Shown in pieces: positions 7,198-12,871 of a stretch of DNA of 23,864 bases. Location: assembly GCA_002504495.1 (NCBI GenBank), contig DATC01000072.1, forward strand, positions 1 to 23,864. Reading direction: 5' to 3'. How positions within the stretch are numbered: the first letter of the stretch is position 1; each line of letters begins with the position of its first letter. A program made the position numbers and the translations under genes. The notes beneath the pieces are model-generated. The model did no database searches, was not told the origin of the DNA, and worked only from the letters and a program-made list of their open reading frames with translations. This stretch comes from Methanomassiliicoccaceae archaeon UBA537. Its GTDB lineage: Archaea; Thermoplasmatota; Thermoplasmata; Methanomassiliicoccales; Methanomethylophilaceae.

Positions 7198-8106
7198 TCA
7201 CTCCATTGAATACTTGGTCATGTTGCGGAGCAGTATGCCGCGGTCCTTCTCGGTGAGGACCGATCCATCCACCGAGAGCGCGACCGTGCAGGTCTTGCTC
7301 CTGCCCTTGATGATCTGCTGAATCATCATGAGCGACTGGTTTATTCCGTCCGCCTCGACGATGTCGTCGAAGCCGTCGAATATCACTACAGGACGAAGGC
7401 TGGAGTCGATGAACTCCTTGGCCCTCTCCGTCATGGTCCCTATCTCCATTATGCCGGTGGAACCGGCCTTCGCGTTCACGGAAAGCGATACGACCTCCAT
7501 GGCGCCGTACGAGAACCTCTCCTCCACGGCCTTCGTCCTGGAGGTAGTGATTATCATGAGATTGTACCACCTCATGTCGAAGAGGGACATGAGGCGATAG
7601 ATGGCCTCCCGGTCGCGGGTGAACATCACATAGGACTTCCCGAACTCGATGCCGTGCGATTCGAGCGAATCGCCGGCTGGCTCCTTGTAGCGCGGCTTCT
7701 TCCGACGGGAGCGCCTCTCCTTGGTCCTGCGAGGCTTCGCATCCGCGGGCTGCATGGACTCCGCCACATCCTTGACGGCGTTGACGACATCCTCGGAGCG
7801 GAACGGCTTGTCCACGCTGTCCATTATCAGAGGATTGTCTCCGGGCACCATCTCCCCAGGTGCCTTGACGAATATCACCGCAGGACGGCAGGAAGGGATC
7901 TCCTCGTCTATGCGGGCGAGATACCTGGTGCCGTCCTCCTTGCCGATCATCGAATCGAGAAGCACCATATCGGGCTCGAACGACTCGGTCTTGGTGACCG
8001 CCTCGTCGATGGTGGCGGCCAGACGGACGTTGTGGCCTTCCTCGGAGAGGATGTCCTTGAGGACCTCCGCGATGGAAGGATTGTCTTCTACTGCGAGGAT
8101 CTTCAT
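7198..8106 (-). CDS. Response regulator with C-terminal DUF835 domain
   Basis: 302 residues. Residues 1-118 form a receiver (REC) domain: E7-D8 acidic pair, D51 phosphoacceptor in MVLLDSMIG, and K100 in DSVDKPFRSEDV. At the usual switch Thr/Ser position the sequence is VIFVKA, so lysine 81 appears to replace it, which may alter signalling. A basic linker (about 122-145, RRTKERRSRRKKPRYKEP) follows. Residues 150-300 match DUF835, an archaeal domain with a degenerate P-loop fold: GKSYVMFTRDREAIY, IITTSRTKAVEERF, PVVIFDGFDDIVEADG, and an LTEKDRGILLRNM-type end. No DNA-binding domain and no sensor kinase are visible. The start has GGAGGAG 8 nt upstream. It precedes eno in a two-gene operon. The signal and output are unknown. 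Confidence 0.85.
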   Translation of the reverse strand: MKILAVEDNPSIAEVLKDILSEEGHNVRLAATIDEAVTKTESFEPDMVLLDSMIGKEDGTRYLARIDEEIPSCRPAVIFVKAPGEMVPGDNPLIMDSVDKPFRSEDVVNAVKDVAESMQPADAKPRRTKERRSRRKKPRYKEPAGDSLESHGIEFGKSYVMFTRDREAIYRLMSLFDMRWYNLMIITTSRTKAVEERFSYGAMEVVSLSVNAKAGSTGIMEIGTMTERAKEFIDSSLRPVVIFDGFDDIVEADGINQSLMMIQQIIKGRSKTCTVALSVDGSVLTEKDRGILLRNMTKYSME

Positions 8107-8179
8107 AATGCGTCTCCTCCCGTAAGCCTGGAGCTCGGCACAGAATGACCGACAGCGCTTCCGCTGGACGTTGGATACC

Positions 8180-8203
8180 GGCCCCGTAGGGCCGTAAGAA
8201 AAA
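8180..8203 (-). terminator. Oligo-T end of the eL40 gene plus adjacent hairpin
   Basis: After the eL40 stop the minus strand has GTTTTTC (8204-8198), a typical archaeal termination tract. It is followed by a perfect hairpin, GGCCC-TACG-GGGCC (8193-8180), which lies in the leader of the response-regulator gene. The tract fits termination of eL40; the hairpin's role is unknown. Confidence 0.4.
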
Positions 8204-8221
8204 CAGTCCTACGACCAGGAA

Positions 8222-8371
8222 TCACTGCTTCCTGCTCTCTTTGGCCTTGGGCCTGAGGTCGCTGCTTCCGCACTTCCTGCACCTCTCAGCCCTCTTGGGG
8301 TTGGTGGCATAGCAGTTCATGCAAACAGTCTTGTCGAGGAGCCTGTGCTCTGCCTCTTTGAAGCGTGCCAT
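8222..8371 (-). CDS. rpl40e: Ribosomal protein eL40
   Basis: Large-subunit ribosomal protein; in archaea it is a stand-alone zinc-binding protein of about 48-50 residues without the ubiquitin fusion seen in eukaryotes. The 49 residues match: MARFKEAEHRLLDKTVC at the N-terminus, then C17-x2-C20 (CMNC) and C31-x2-C34 (CRKC) as the four zinc ligands, with a basic C-terminal end. The ATG at 8371 is set by family homology; the open frame extends upstream without homology. A TATA element lies about 35 nt before it. Confidence 0.95.
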   Translation of the reverse strand: MARFKEAEHRLLDKTVCMNCYATNPKRAERCRKCGSSDLRPKAKESRKQ

Positions 8372-8403
8372 TCCTAATTCCTCTGGCACCGAGTAACTGA
8401 AGG

Positions 8404-8415
8404 ACATATAAAAAC
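8404..8415 (-). promoter_or_regulatory. TATA element of the eL40 gene
   Basis: The minus strand reads TTTTTATATG, a good archaeal TATA match centred about 38 nt before the ATG at 8371. That leaves a leader of about 10-15 nt. Confidence 0.6.
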
Positions 8416-8460
8416 AAGTTGTACGCCAGACGTCCGAGAGAGTCATTCGACTTTTGAATC

Positions 8461-8586
8461 GGGATGTGTGATCGAACTCAATGATCAAAAGAGACTCGAT
8501 CGAAAAAGGGTTCGACCGAGCCTTCTGAAGAGGGATTGTTATCCTGACATCCAAGTTAAAATACGAGGCGACGATTCCTCGTCGCC
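8461..8586 (-). other. Additional hairpin-rich, gene-free sequence downstream of the structured RNA
   Basis: Contains a perfect 8-bp stem (8567-8586) with loop GGAA on the minus strand, a GNRA tetraloop. There is also a 10-bp stem (8495-8520) with one G-U pair on minus, which would be A-C on plus. GGATGT and ACATCC (8462-8467 and 8547-8552) can close the segment. It may be a 3' extension of the RNA above or a separate RNA. No protein frame here looks real. Confidence 0.4.
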
Positions 8587-8588
8587 GG

Positions 8589-8816
8589 AAAAGGTAAGTC
8601 CGCGAACTATCGGGACTAGCCTCCCGACAATCCGCGGAACCATGTTTCGGTAGGTGGTGAGATAAGTGATATCTTACCAAAGATATCGGAACGGCGGATT
8701 CCGCATCACGGTGACGATCGGCTCTTTGTCGATCGTCATAGATTGGTCATAAGCCAACCGTGACGATTGGTGTCCGTAAGACACCCGGCCCGCAAGGGCC
8801 GTCATCTCACACCTGT
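8589..8816 (-). ncRNA. Unidentified structured RNA, about 230 nt
   Basis: A gene-free stretch that folds almost completely. The 5' end (8814-8804) pairs with 8663-8652 to close a domain holding perfect hairpins at 8787-8800, 8769-8785, 8741-8759, 8713-8737, 8694-8704 and 8668-8687. A long hairpin at 8599-8638 follows. On the minus strand that hairpin is a continuous 17-bp stem with three G-U pairs; on the plus strand those same pairs become A-C mismatches. The hairpin at 8741-8759 likewise gains a G-U pair only on minus, so the minus strand is transcribed. A TATA element at 8838-8845 predicts a start near 8816, exactly at the closing stem, and T4 at 8592-8589 follows the last long hairpin. 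Conserved sequences of RNase P RNA, SRP RNA and tRNA are absent. The sequence further on (8461-8586) holds more hairpins and may belong to the same transcript. Confidence 0.65.
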
Positions 8817-8835
8817 TTTCTCAATTGCTTACCTT

Positions 8836-8846
8836 GGATATAATCC
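8836..8846 (-). promoter_or_regulatory. TATA element of the structured RNA
   Basis: The minus strand reads GGATTATATCC. Its centre lies about 25 nt before 8816, the first base before the RNA's closing stem. It sits just beyond the oligo-T terminator of the preceding leftward gene, so it has its own transcription unit to serve. Confidence 0.55.
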
Positions 8847-8870
8847 ATTTGTCGATGTCAGCTCGTTGGG

Positions 8871-8876
8871 AAAAAA
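8871..8876 (-). terminator. Oligo-T terminator of the TIM-barrel gene
   Basis: T6 on the minus strand (CCGTTTTTTCCC), about 67 nt after the stop of the leftward TIM-barrel gene and just upstream of the promoter of the structured RNA. Confidence 0.45.
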
Positions 8877-8942
8877 CGGACGGTTTCTCCCGGATTGTTC
8901 ACGAACCGGACTCCGACACGCTTCGAATGCGGGAACCATCGA

Positions 8943-9893
8943 TCATCGGTCGAATCGAAATGGGAACAGGGACCTCTGCGCCCTGGAATCCTCCAGGAAT
9001 CCGTTCGCGGTCCCGGGCGTCTCGTGGGTGACCGTCTTCGGAGAGAGCATCTCCACGAGCTCCGTGCAGCGCGGATCGGTGAAAGGCAAGTGCCGGTCCA
9101 TCATGGAGACGTGCGCGTACGCCCTCCTTATGAAGTCCTCGAACGGAGGCTCATAGCCGTGCTCCTCGAAAGACGAGCGATAGGGCCATGTGGCGCTCCA
9201 ATGGAGGTGGACCGCGTCGATGCGATCGATCATATCGGAAGGATAGCTGTCGAACACCCTCTCCAGCGTCTCTATGGCCTCTCCTTCTGTCGACACGGGA
9301 AGGCAGCTCATGAGATGGCCCATATCGAGATTGATCCCCCAGTCATCGAACTCCAGATCCCTCTCCAGGATTCTGAATCCGGAATCGTCGAGCAGGCGGA
9401 GCCCCGGCCACCAGAGGTTCTCCAGAAGGATGCGCGAAGGAGGCTCCCCTCCAGGAAACGATGATACGACGGAATTGAGCATCTCGCAGAGGGCGCGGAC
9501 CACATCCGCATCGGAACGGGTGTAGGTCCTGCGCATTATCTCCGGCGTATCGGCGTTGCATGCATGGAACACCATGTACGAGGGATCCAGCACCGAAGCC
9601 GTCTCGATGGCTTTGCGGATGTTGGAGATCACATCATCCCTTTCGCGTCCGTAGGAATGGTAGAGGAGAGAATCCTCCGGCAGATCGAGCGCACGTCCCC
9701 CCCAGGCGGCCAGCCAATCGACCGCATAGGGCAGATGGACGGAACCGCAGATGCCGCTGAGCGAGGGGTCCGGACGGTCGTAGGACGTCAGCATCTCGAC
9801 GGAGTCGAATCCCATCGACGCGATGGTCGATGCGGAATCCGCTCCGAAGACCGAAATATCCTGATAGACCGAATAGGACAGCTGATGTATCAT
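8943..9893 (-). CDS. TIM-barrel sugar phosphate isomerase/epimerase or AP endonuclease family 2 protein
   Basis: 316 residues of the xylose-isomerase-like TIM-barrel superfamily (PF01261), whose members use divalent metals on sugars or on abasic sites in DNA. Visible barrel signatures are FDSVEMLTSY early, CGSVHLPYAVDW (a His on a strand end), YMVFHACNAD, ILLENLWWPG (metal-type Glu), DWGINLDMGHLM (Asp-x-Gly-His), and IDAVHLHWSATWPYRSS late. The precise substrate cannot be read. The ATG at 9893 overlaps the TGA of the upstream DUF4443 gene (ATGA), so the pair is translationally coupled, which suggests that the winged-helix partner regulates or assists it. The stop is TGA. Confidence 0.75.
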   Translation of the reverse strand: MIHQLSYSVYQDISVFGADSASTIASMGFDSVEMLTSYDRPDPSLSGICGSVHLPYAVDWLAAWGGRALDLPEDSLLYHSYGRERDDVISNIRKAIETASVLDPSYMVFHACNADTPEIMRRTYTRSDADVVRALCEMLNSVVSSFPGGEPPSRILLENLWWPGLRLLDDSGFRILERDLEFDDWGINLDMGHLMSCLPVSTEGEAIETLERVFDSYPSDMIDRIDAVHLHWSATWPYRSSFEEHGYEPPFEDFIRRAYAHVSMMDRHLPFTDPRCTELVEMLSPKTVTHETPGTANGFLEDSRAQRSLFPFRFDR

Positions 9894-10477
9894 CGGAACA
9901 TCGACAGGGCCGCGGCGACCGCGGACTCCACGGCGAGAGGCTGTGTGTCCCCTCCGCCTATGATCAGGGCGTCCTCCTGCGTCATCCCTGTCTCCTTGCG
10001 GATCTTGTAGGCGGCCTCGGGATCGTGCTCGTCTACGCTCCAGTCGGGAGGCACCATGAGGACTCCGTCGCGGATGACCAGGGTGGTGCATCCGTTGCCC
10101 CCGGCCTTGATGCCGGCATCCCTCTGCTCCATGCCCTTGTTGACGACTCCGGCGCAGCCGATCACCAGTATCCCCTGCTGGAACGCCCCGATGACCGATC
10201 CCTCCAGGAACACGTCCACCGGCCTCATGGGGATCTGGTTGAGGAACGCCTGGCCGGTCTTGGTAATGGATATTCCGGTCTGCTTGATGTCGATGAACTC
10301 CCATTCCTTCAGGGTGTCGACTATCCTGCGCATGCTGCCCTCTCCGACGCCGACCTCGTCGGCGAGCCTCTTGCGGCCGATGCGCCTGCCGCCGGAGAGC
10401 AGGTGCAGCGCCCAGTAGACGTTCGCATCGTTGAAGCGGAACATCGGGCCGAACTGGGGTTCATCGATTATCTTCAT
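9890..10477 (-). CDS. DUF4443 protein with N-terminal winged helix
   Basis: 195 residues. Residues 10-80 read as a winged helix-turn-helix: ANVYWALHLLSGGRRIGRKR, then LADEVGVGEGSMRRIVDTLK as recognition region and a wing ending in ITKTGQAFLN. The C-terminal part (GSVIGAFQQGILVIGCAGVV, LVIRDGVLMVPPDW, EDALIIGGGDTQPLAVESA) resembles DUF4443, an archaeal domain of unknown ligand. A ligand-responsive transcription regulator is the likely role. The ATG at 10477 is chosen because homology begins there; the frame runs open to 10528. No Shine-Dalgarno sequence precedes it. It is first in a two-gene operon with the TIM-barrel protein. Confidence 0.7.
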   Translation of the reverse strand: MKIIDEPQFGPMFRFNDANVYWALHLLSGGRRIGRKRLADEVGVGEGSMRRIVDTLKEWEFIDIKQTGISITKTGQAFLNQIPMRPVDVFLEGSVIGAFQQGILVIGCAGVVNKGMEQRDAGIKAGGNGCTTLVIRDGVLMVPPDWSVDEHDPEAAYKIRKETGMTQEDALIIGGGDTQPLAVESAVAAALSMFR

Positions 10478-10540
10478 GGATGGAGGTAACACGCTGTACA
10501 TTCTTAATGTTAAGGAATCCGGCTTCATGGAGGGGGATAG

Positions 10541-10816
10541 GAGAAGGCTTTCATCGTCATTATCAACAGGCGGAGCGATACGCCGATCGTGTCTCCGGAA
10601 GATATCGATGAGGAATGGAAAGAGGTCTGGAAATCCGAGTATATCAGGACAGTGGGCGCGTTCTACAACACCGTAGGCGGAAGACTGATCATAGGCCGTA
10701 AGGATAACGGCGGTTTTGTAGGCGTTAAGAATGCAGATGATACGCTGAAGACCGTATCGGATTCCATCCAGAATGTTCTGGGGATCAGCACAACGGTCAA
10801 CTCTTCAAACGCATAA
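10541..10816 (+). pseudogene. Truncated AlbA_2 (Schlafen-type) ATP-binding regulator remnant
   Basis: A + frame from a TAG at 10538 to a TAA at 10814-10816. The first usable start is a GTG at 10589, giving 75 residues. The sequence SEYIRTVGAFYNTVGGRLIIG, GFVGVKNADDTLKTVSDSI and QNVLGISTTV matches the start of the AlbA_2 domain (PF04326), found at the N-terminus of much longer (about 400-500 residue) archaeal DNA-binding/ATP-binding proteins. It stops in the middle of that domain, and the residues before it do not resemble the family. No promoter or ribosome-binding site is evident. I take it as a leftover of a mobile or variable gene, next to the AT-rich repeat block. Confidence 0.6.
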
Positions 10817-10879
10817 GCAATACCGCTCATCTATCAGACATGAAGTGTTGATGTCATAACCTGACACTGAACAACGAGG

Positions 10880-11051
10880 CTAGTTAATTAAGACAATTAG
10901 GCAATTAATAGGAACTTTAAACGGCACTTAAACTAAGTAGTTTAATAAGCAATTTAATAGAAAAATTTATAATCAGTTTAATAGGAACCTTAAATAATCA
11001 ACCCAATAAGCAATTAAACGGCACTTGATGAAGAATTTAAACGGCACTTAA
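10880..11051. repeat. AT-rich block of degenerate interspersed repeats
   Basis: About 170 bp of sharply AT-rich sequence in a GC-rich genome. TTAAACGGCACTT occurs three times (10917-10929, 11014-11026 and 11037-11049), AATAGGAAC followed by TTTAAA or CTTAAA twice (from 10908 and 10981), and AATAAGCAATT twice (from about 10943 and 11005). The order and spacing are irregular, so this is not a CRISPR array. It could be a multi-site operator or promoter for the rightward ligase gene, a local origin-like unwinding region, or debris beside the truncated gene. The flanks 10817-10880 and 11052-11092 show nothing further. Confidence 0.7.
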
Positions 11052-11092
11052 CTCCGAGTCGGCACCCGCACGCCATCCGAACCGAAGAGACC

Positions 11093-12043
11093 ATGAAAGC
11101 AGAAACGAGAACCAACAGCCAGGATGAAAGGATCGCGAAACAGCCGTCCTCCCCACGGATTGGAATCCTCCGCAACAGATACTCCCGTATACCCCAGTAC
11201 GACAGGCAGATCGGGAGGATCGCGGAAGCCCTCGCGGCCAGAGGCGCGGAGGTCGAAGTCGAGGACACCGATTCCCTCGGGATCCGCATGGAGAACGGCG
11301 AGCCGAAGGCTCCGAAGGACTGGGATGCCTGCATCTACCTGGACAAGGACGAGTACGCCGCATCCCTGCTGGAGGAATCCGGCATCAGGCTGTTCAACAG
11401 CGCCGAGGCGATCCGCCTCTGCGACGACAAGATGCTCACCCACATCGCGCTGACGGGAAGCGGCATCAGGATGCCGGACACCACGCCCGGACCGCTGCTC
11501 TACGACACGGGCATGAGGATAGCAGAGGACTTCGCGGACGGACTGGAGTGTAGATACGGATACCCGATGGTCGTCAAGGAGTCGTTCGGCTCCATGGGCA
11601 GAGGCGTGCACCTCGTCCATGACAGAGAGGAGCTGGATGCGGCGCTGGGCGAACTCCGCGGGAAGAGGTTCCTCGTCCAAGAGATGATCGGATCCGGCAA
11701 AGGCGAAGATCTTAGGGTCATAGTCATCGGCGGAAGGACGGTCGGAGGAATCCTCAGACGCTCCGAAACGGATTTCAGATCGAACGCCGCCTTGGGAGGG
11801 ATGGCGACCGCCGTCGACGTCCCCCGCGAGAGCGCGGAGATCGCGGAAAAGGCCGCCGAGGTGCTCGGATTGGACTACTGCGGAGCCGACCTCCTGAAGG
11901 ACGAGGAGGGGCGGTACACGGTGCTGTGCGAGGTGAACTCCAACGCCTTCTTCTCGGCGTTCGAGGAGGCCACCGGCATCGATGTCGCGGGAGCATACGC
12001 CGATCATGTGCTCGGCATCGCTTGTCGTAGGGAACGGGATTGA
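11093..12043 (+). CDS. RimK-like ATP-grasp ligase (alpha-L-glutamate ligase family)
   Basis: 316 residues. After about 20 unstructured residues comes PRIGILRNRYSRIPQYDRQI, then a RimK-type pre-ATP-grasp region ending IRLFNSAEAIRLCDDKMLTH. ATP-grasp motifs follow: PMVVKESFGSMGRGVHLV (the nucleotide lysine and glycine-rich loop), FLVQEMIGSGKGEDLRVIVI, NAALGGMATAV, and CEVNSNAFFSAFEEATG near the C-terminus (Mg-binding Glu/Asn). Family members add glutamate or other amino acids to proteins or cofactors. In methanogens CofF and MptN tail F420 and methanopterin, but I cannot assign either. The start at 11093 is the first ATG after the AT-rich block. The gene converges on the LarE-like gene, whose frame overlaps its 3' end. 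Confidence 0.75.
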   Translation: MKAETRTNSQDERIAKQPSSPRIGILRNRYSRIPQYDRQIGRIAEALAARGAEVEVEDTDSLGIRMENGEPKAPKDWDACIYLDKDEYAASLLEESGIRLFNSAEAIRLCDDKMLTHIALTGSGIRMPDTTPGPLLYDTGMRIAEDFADGLECRYGYPMVVKESFGSMGRGVHLVHDREELDAALGELRGKRFLVQEMIGSGKGEDLRVIVIGGRTVGGILRRSETDFRSNAALGGMATAVDVPRESAEIAEKAAEVLGLDYCGADLLKDEEGRYTVLCEVNSNAFFSAFEEATGIDVAGAYADHVLGIACRRERD

Positions 12044-12788
12044 GCTCCGCACGGAGACCGCGTTCCGCGAAGGCATCGGAGATAGATTGGAACGATCTTT
12101 CGAGCACGGGAAGCTCCGCGGAGGACGTCTGGACACTGAATCCGTCGCGGGTCCTGCGGACCCTGAGCTGCACCAGGCCCGAGATGCTCCTGACCTCCGC
12201 CTCCAGATCCTCCACCAGCCTCAGGTCCTCCGGCGCCACAGGCATCCCTTCGGGATATCTCATGAGCATGCAGGTGTCCTTTACCAAGCGGACGGGGAGA
12301 TGCATGGAATCGAGATAGCGGACGATATCGGTCCTGCGGATGCCCGCCTCGATGAACGGAGACGATACGCCGTGCTTCGGCCCGGCGGTCATGCCGGGGC
12401 GGTCCTCCGACAGATCATCGACTATATCCCCGTTGACTATCCGTCCGATAGAGACCCGGGAGACGGCGGAGTACATCGCGTTCTTGCAGATGTAGCACCT
12501 GTCGTGGCGGTTGAGCAGAATGCCTTCGAGATCGGACGGCTCCGCACGGGCGACGATCCGCCTTATCCCGATGCACGATGCGACCTTCGATGCCGCTTCG
12601 CGCTGCCTGTCGCTCATCATCGGGACATCGACCGTGACCGCGAGAGCGCGGCCCCCCAGCGTCCTATGGGCGATGTCCGCGAGGACCGTGCTGTCCAGCC
12701 CCCCGGAGAAGCACACCGTGCAGGAGCCCATCTCCTCGAGAAGACGGACGACCTCCGCGATCCTGTCGTTTGAATAGGGAAGATCCAT
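11775..12788 (-). CDS. larE: LarE-like ATP-dependent sulfur transferase (PP-loop family)
   Basis: Adenylates a carboxylate and transfers sulfur; in the Lar pathway LarE sulfurates the precursor of the nickel-pincer cofactor. The PP-loop SGGLDS is at 28-33, followed by LADIAHRTLGGRALAVTVD, NRHDRCYICKNAM (the RCYxCK motif of the family), NGDIVDDLSEDRPGM, HGVSSPFIEAGIRRTDIVRY and VKDTCMLMRYPEG, where a Cys stands at the position corresponding to the CLxSR cysteine region of LarE. Believable homology ends after about 255 residues near 12030. The frame then stays open for about 265 nt antisense to the RimK-like gene as an Arg/Pro-rich tail, so the true 3' end is doubtful. No larB or larC is nearby. 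The start at 12788 lies 25-30 nt after a TATA element. Confidence 0.7.
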   Translation of the reverse strand: MDLPYSNDRIAEVVRLLEEMGSCTVCFSGGLDSTVLADIAHRTLGGRALAVTVDVPMMSDRQREAASKVASCIGIRRIVARAEPSDLEGILLNRHDRCYICKNAMYSAVSRVSIGRIVNGDIVDDLSEDRPGMTAGPKHGVSSPFIEAGIRRTDIVRYLDSMHLPVRLVKDTCMLMRYPEGMPVAPEDLRLVEDLEAEVRSISGLVQLRVRRTRDGFSVQTSSAELPVLERSFQSISDAFAERGLRAELNPVPYDKRCRAHDRRMLPRHRCRWPPRTPRRRRWSSPRTAPCTAPPRPSGGRLRSSPIRAPRRPFPRSPRSRGGRRRRSPSLPRRRSI

Positions 12789-12810
12789 CGATTCCCGGCA
12801 ACGGCCCGGT

Positions 12811-12820
12811 CGTATAAGAA
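12811..12820 (-). promoter_or_regulatory. TATA element of the LarE-like gene
   Basis: The minus strand reads TTCTTATACG, centred about 27 nt before the ATG at 12788, predicting a nearly leaderless transcript divergent from the E1-like gene. Confidence 0.45.
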
Positions 12821-12871
12821 CGGTCACAGCGGTTATCTAGACCGGCGGACATCGAGAGCGCAGGTGAGCCG

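Noticed and set aside
7198..8106. Sensor kinase partner for the response regulator
   Set aside because: No histidine-kinase motifs occur in any neighbouring frame.
8505..8522. GGTTCGACC resembling a tRNA T-arm
   Set aside because: No 5-bp T-stem, acceptor stem or anticodon arm can be formed around it on either strand.
8585..8605. AGGTAAGTCC on + resembling the RNase P RNA CR-I block
   Set aside because: The partner CR-V block (GGCUUA with upstream AGAA) is missing at the expected 3' place, and G-U evidence puts the RNA on the minus strand.
10880..11051. CRISPR array
   Set aside because: Repeats are short, degenerate and irregularly spaced, spacers are not unique sequences of equal length, and no cas gene is near.
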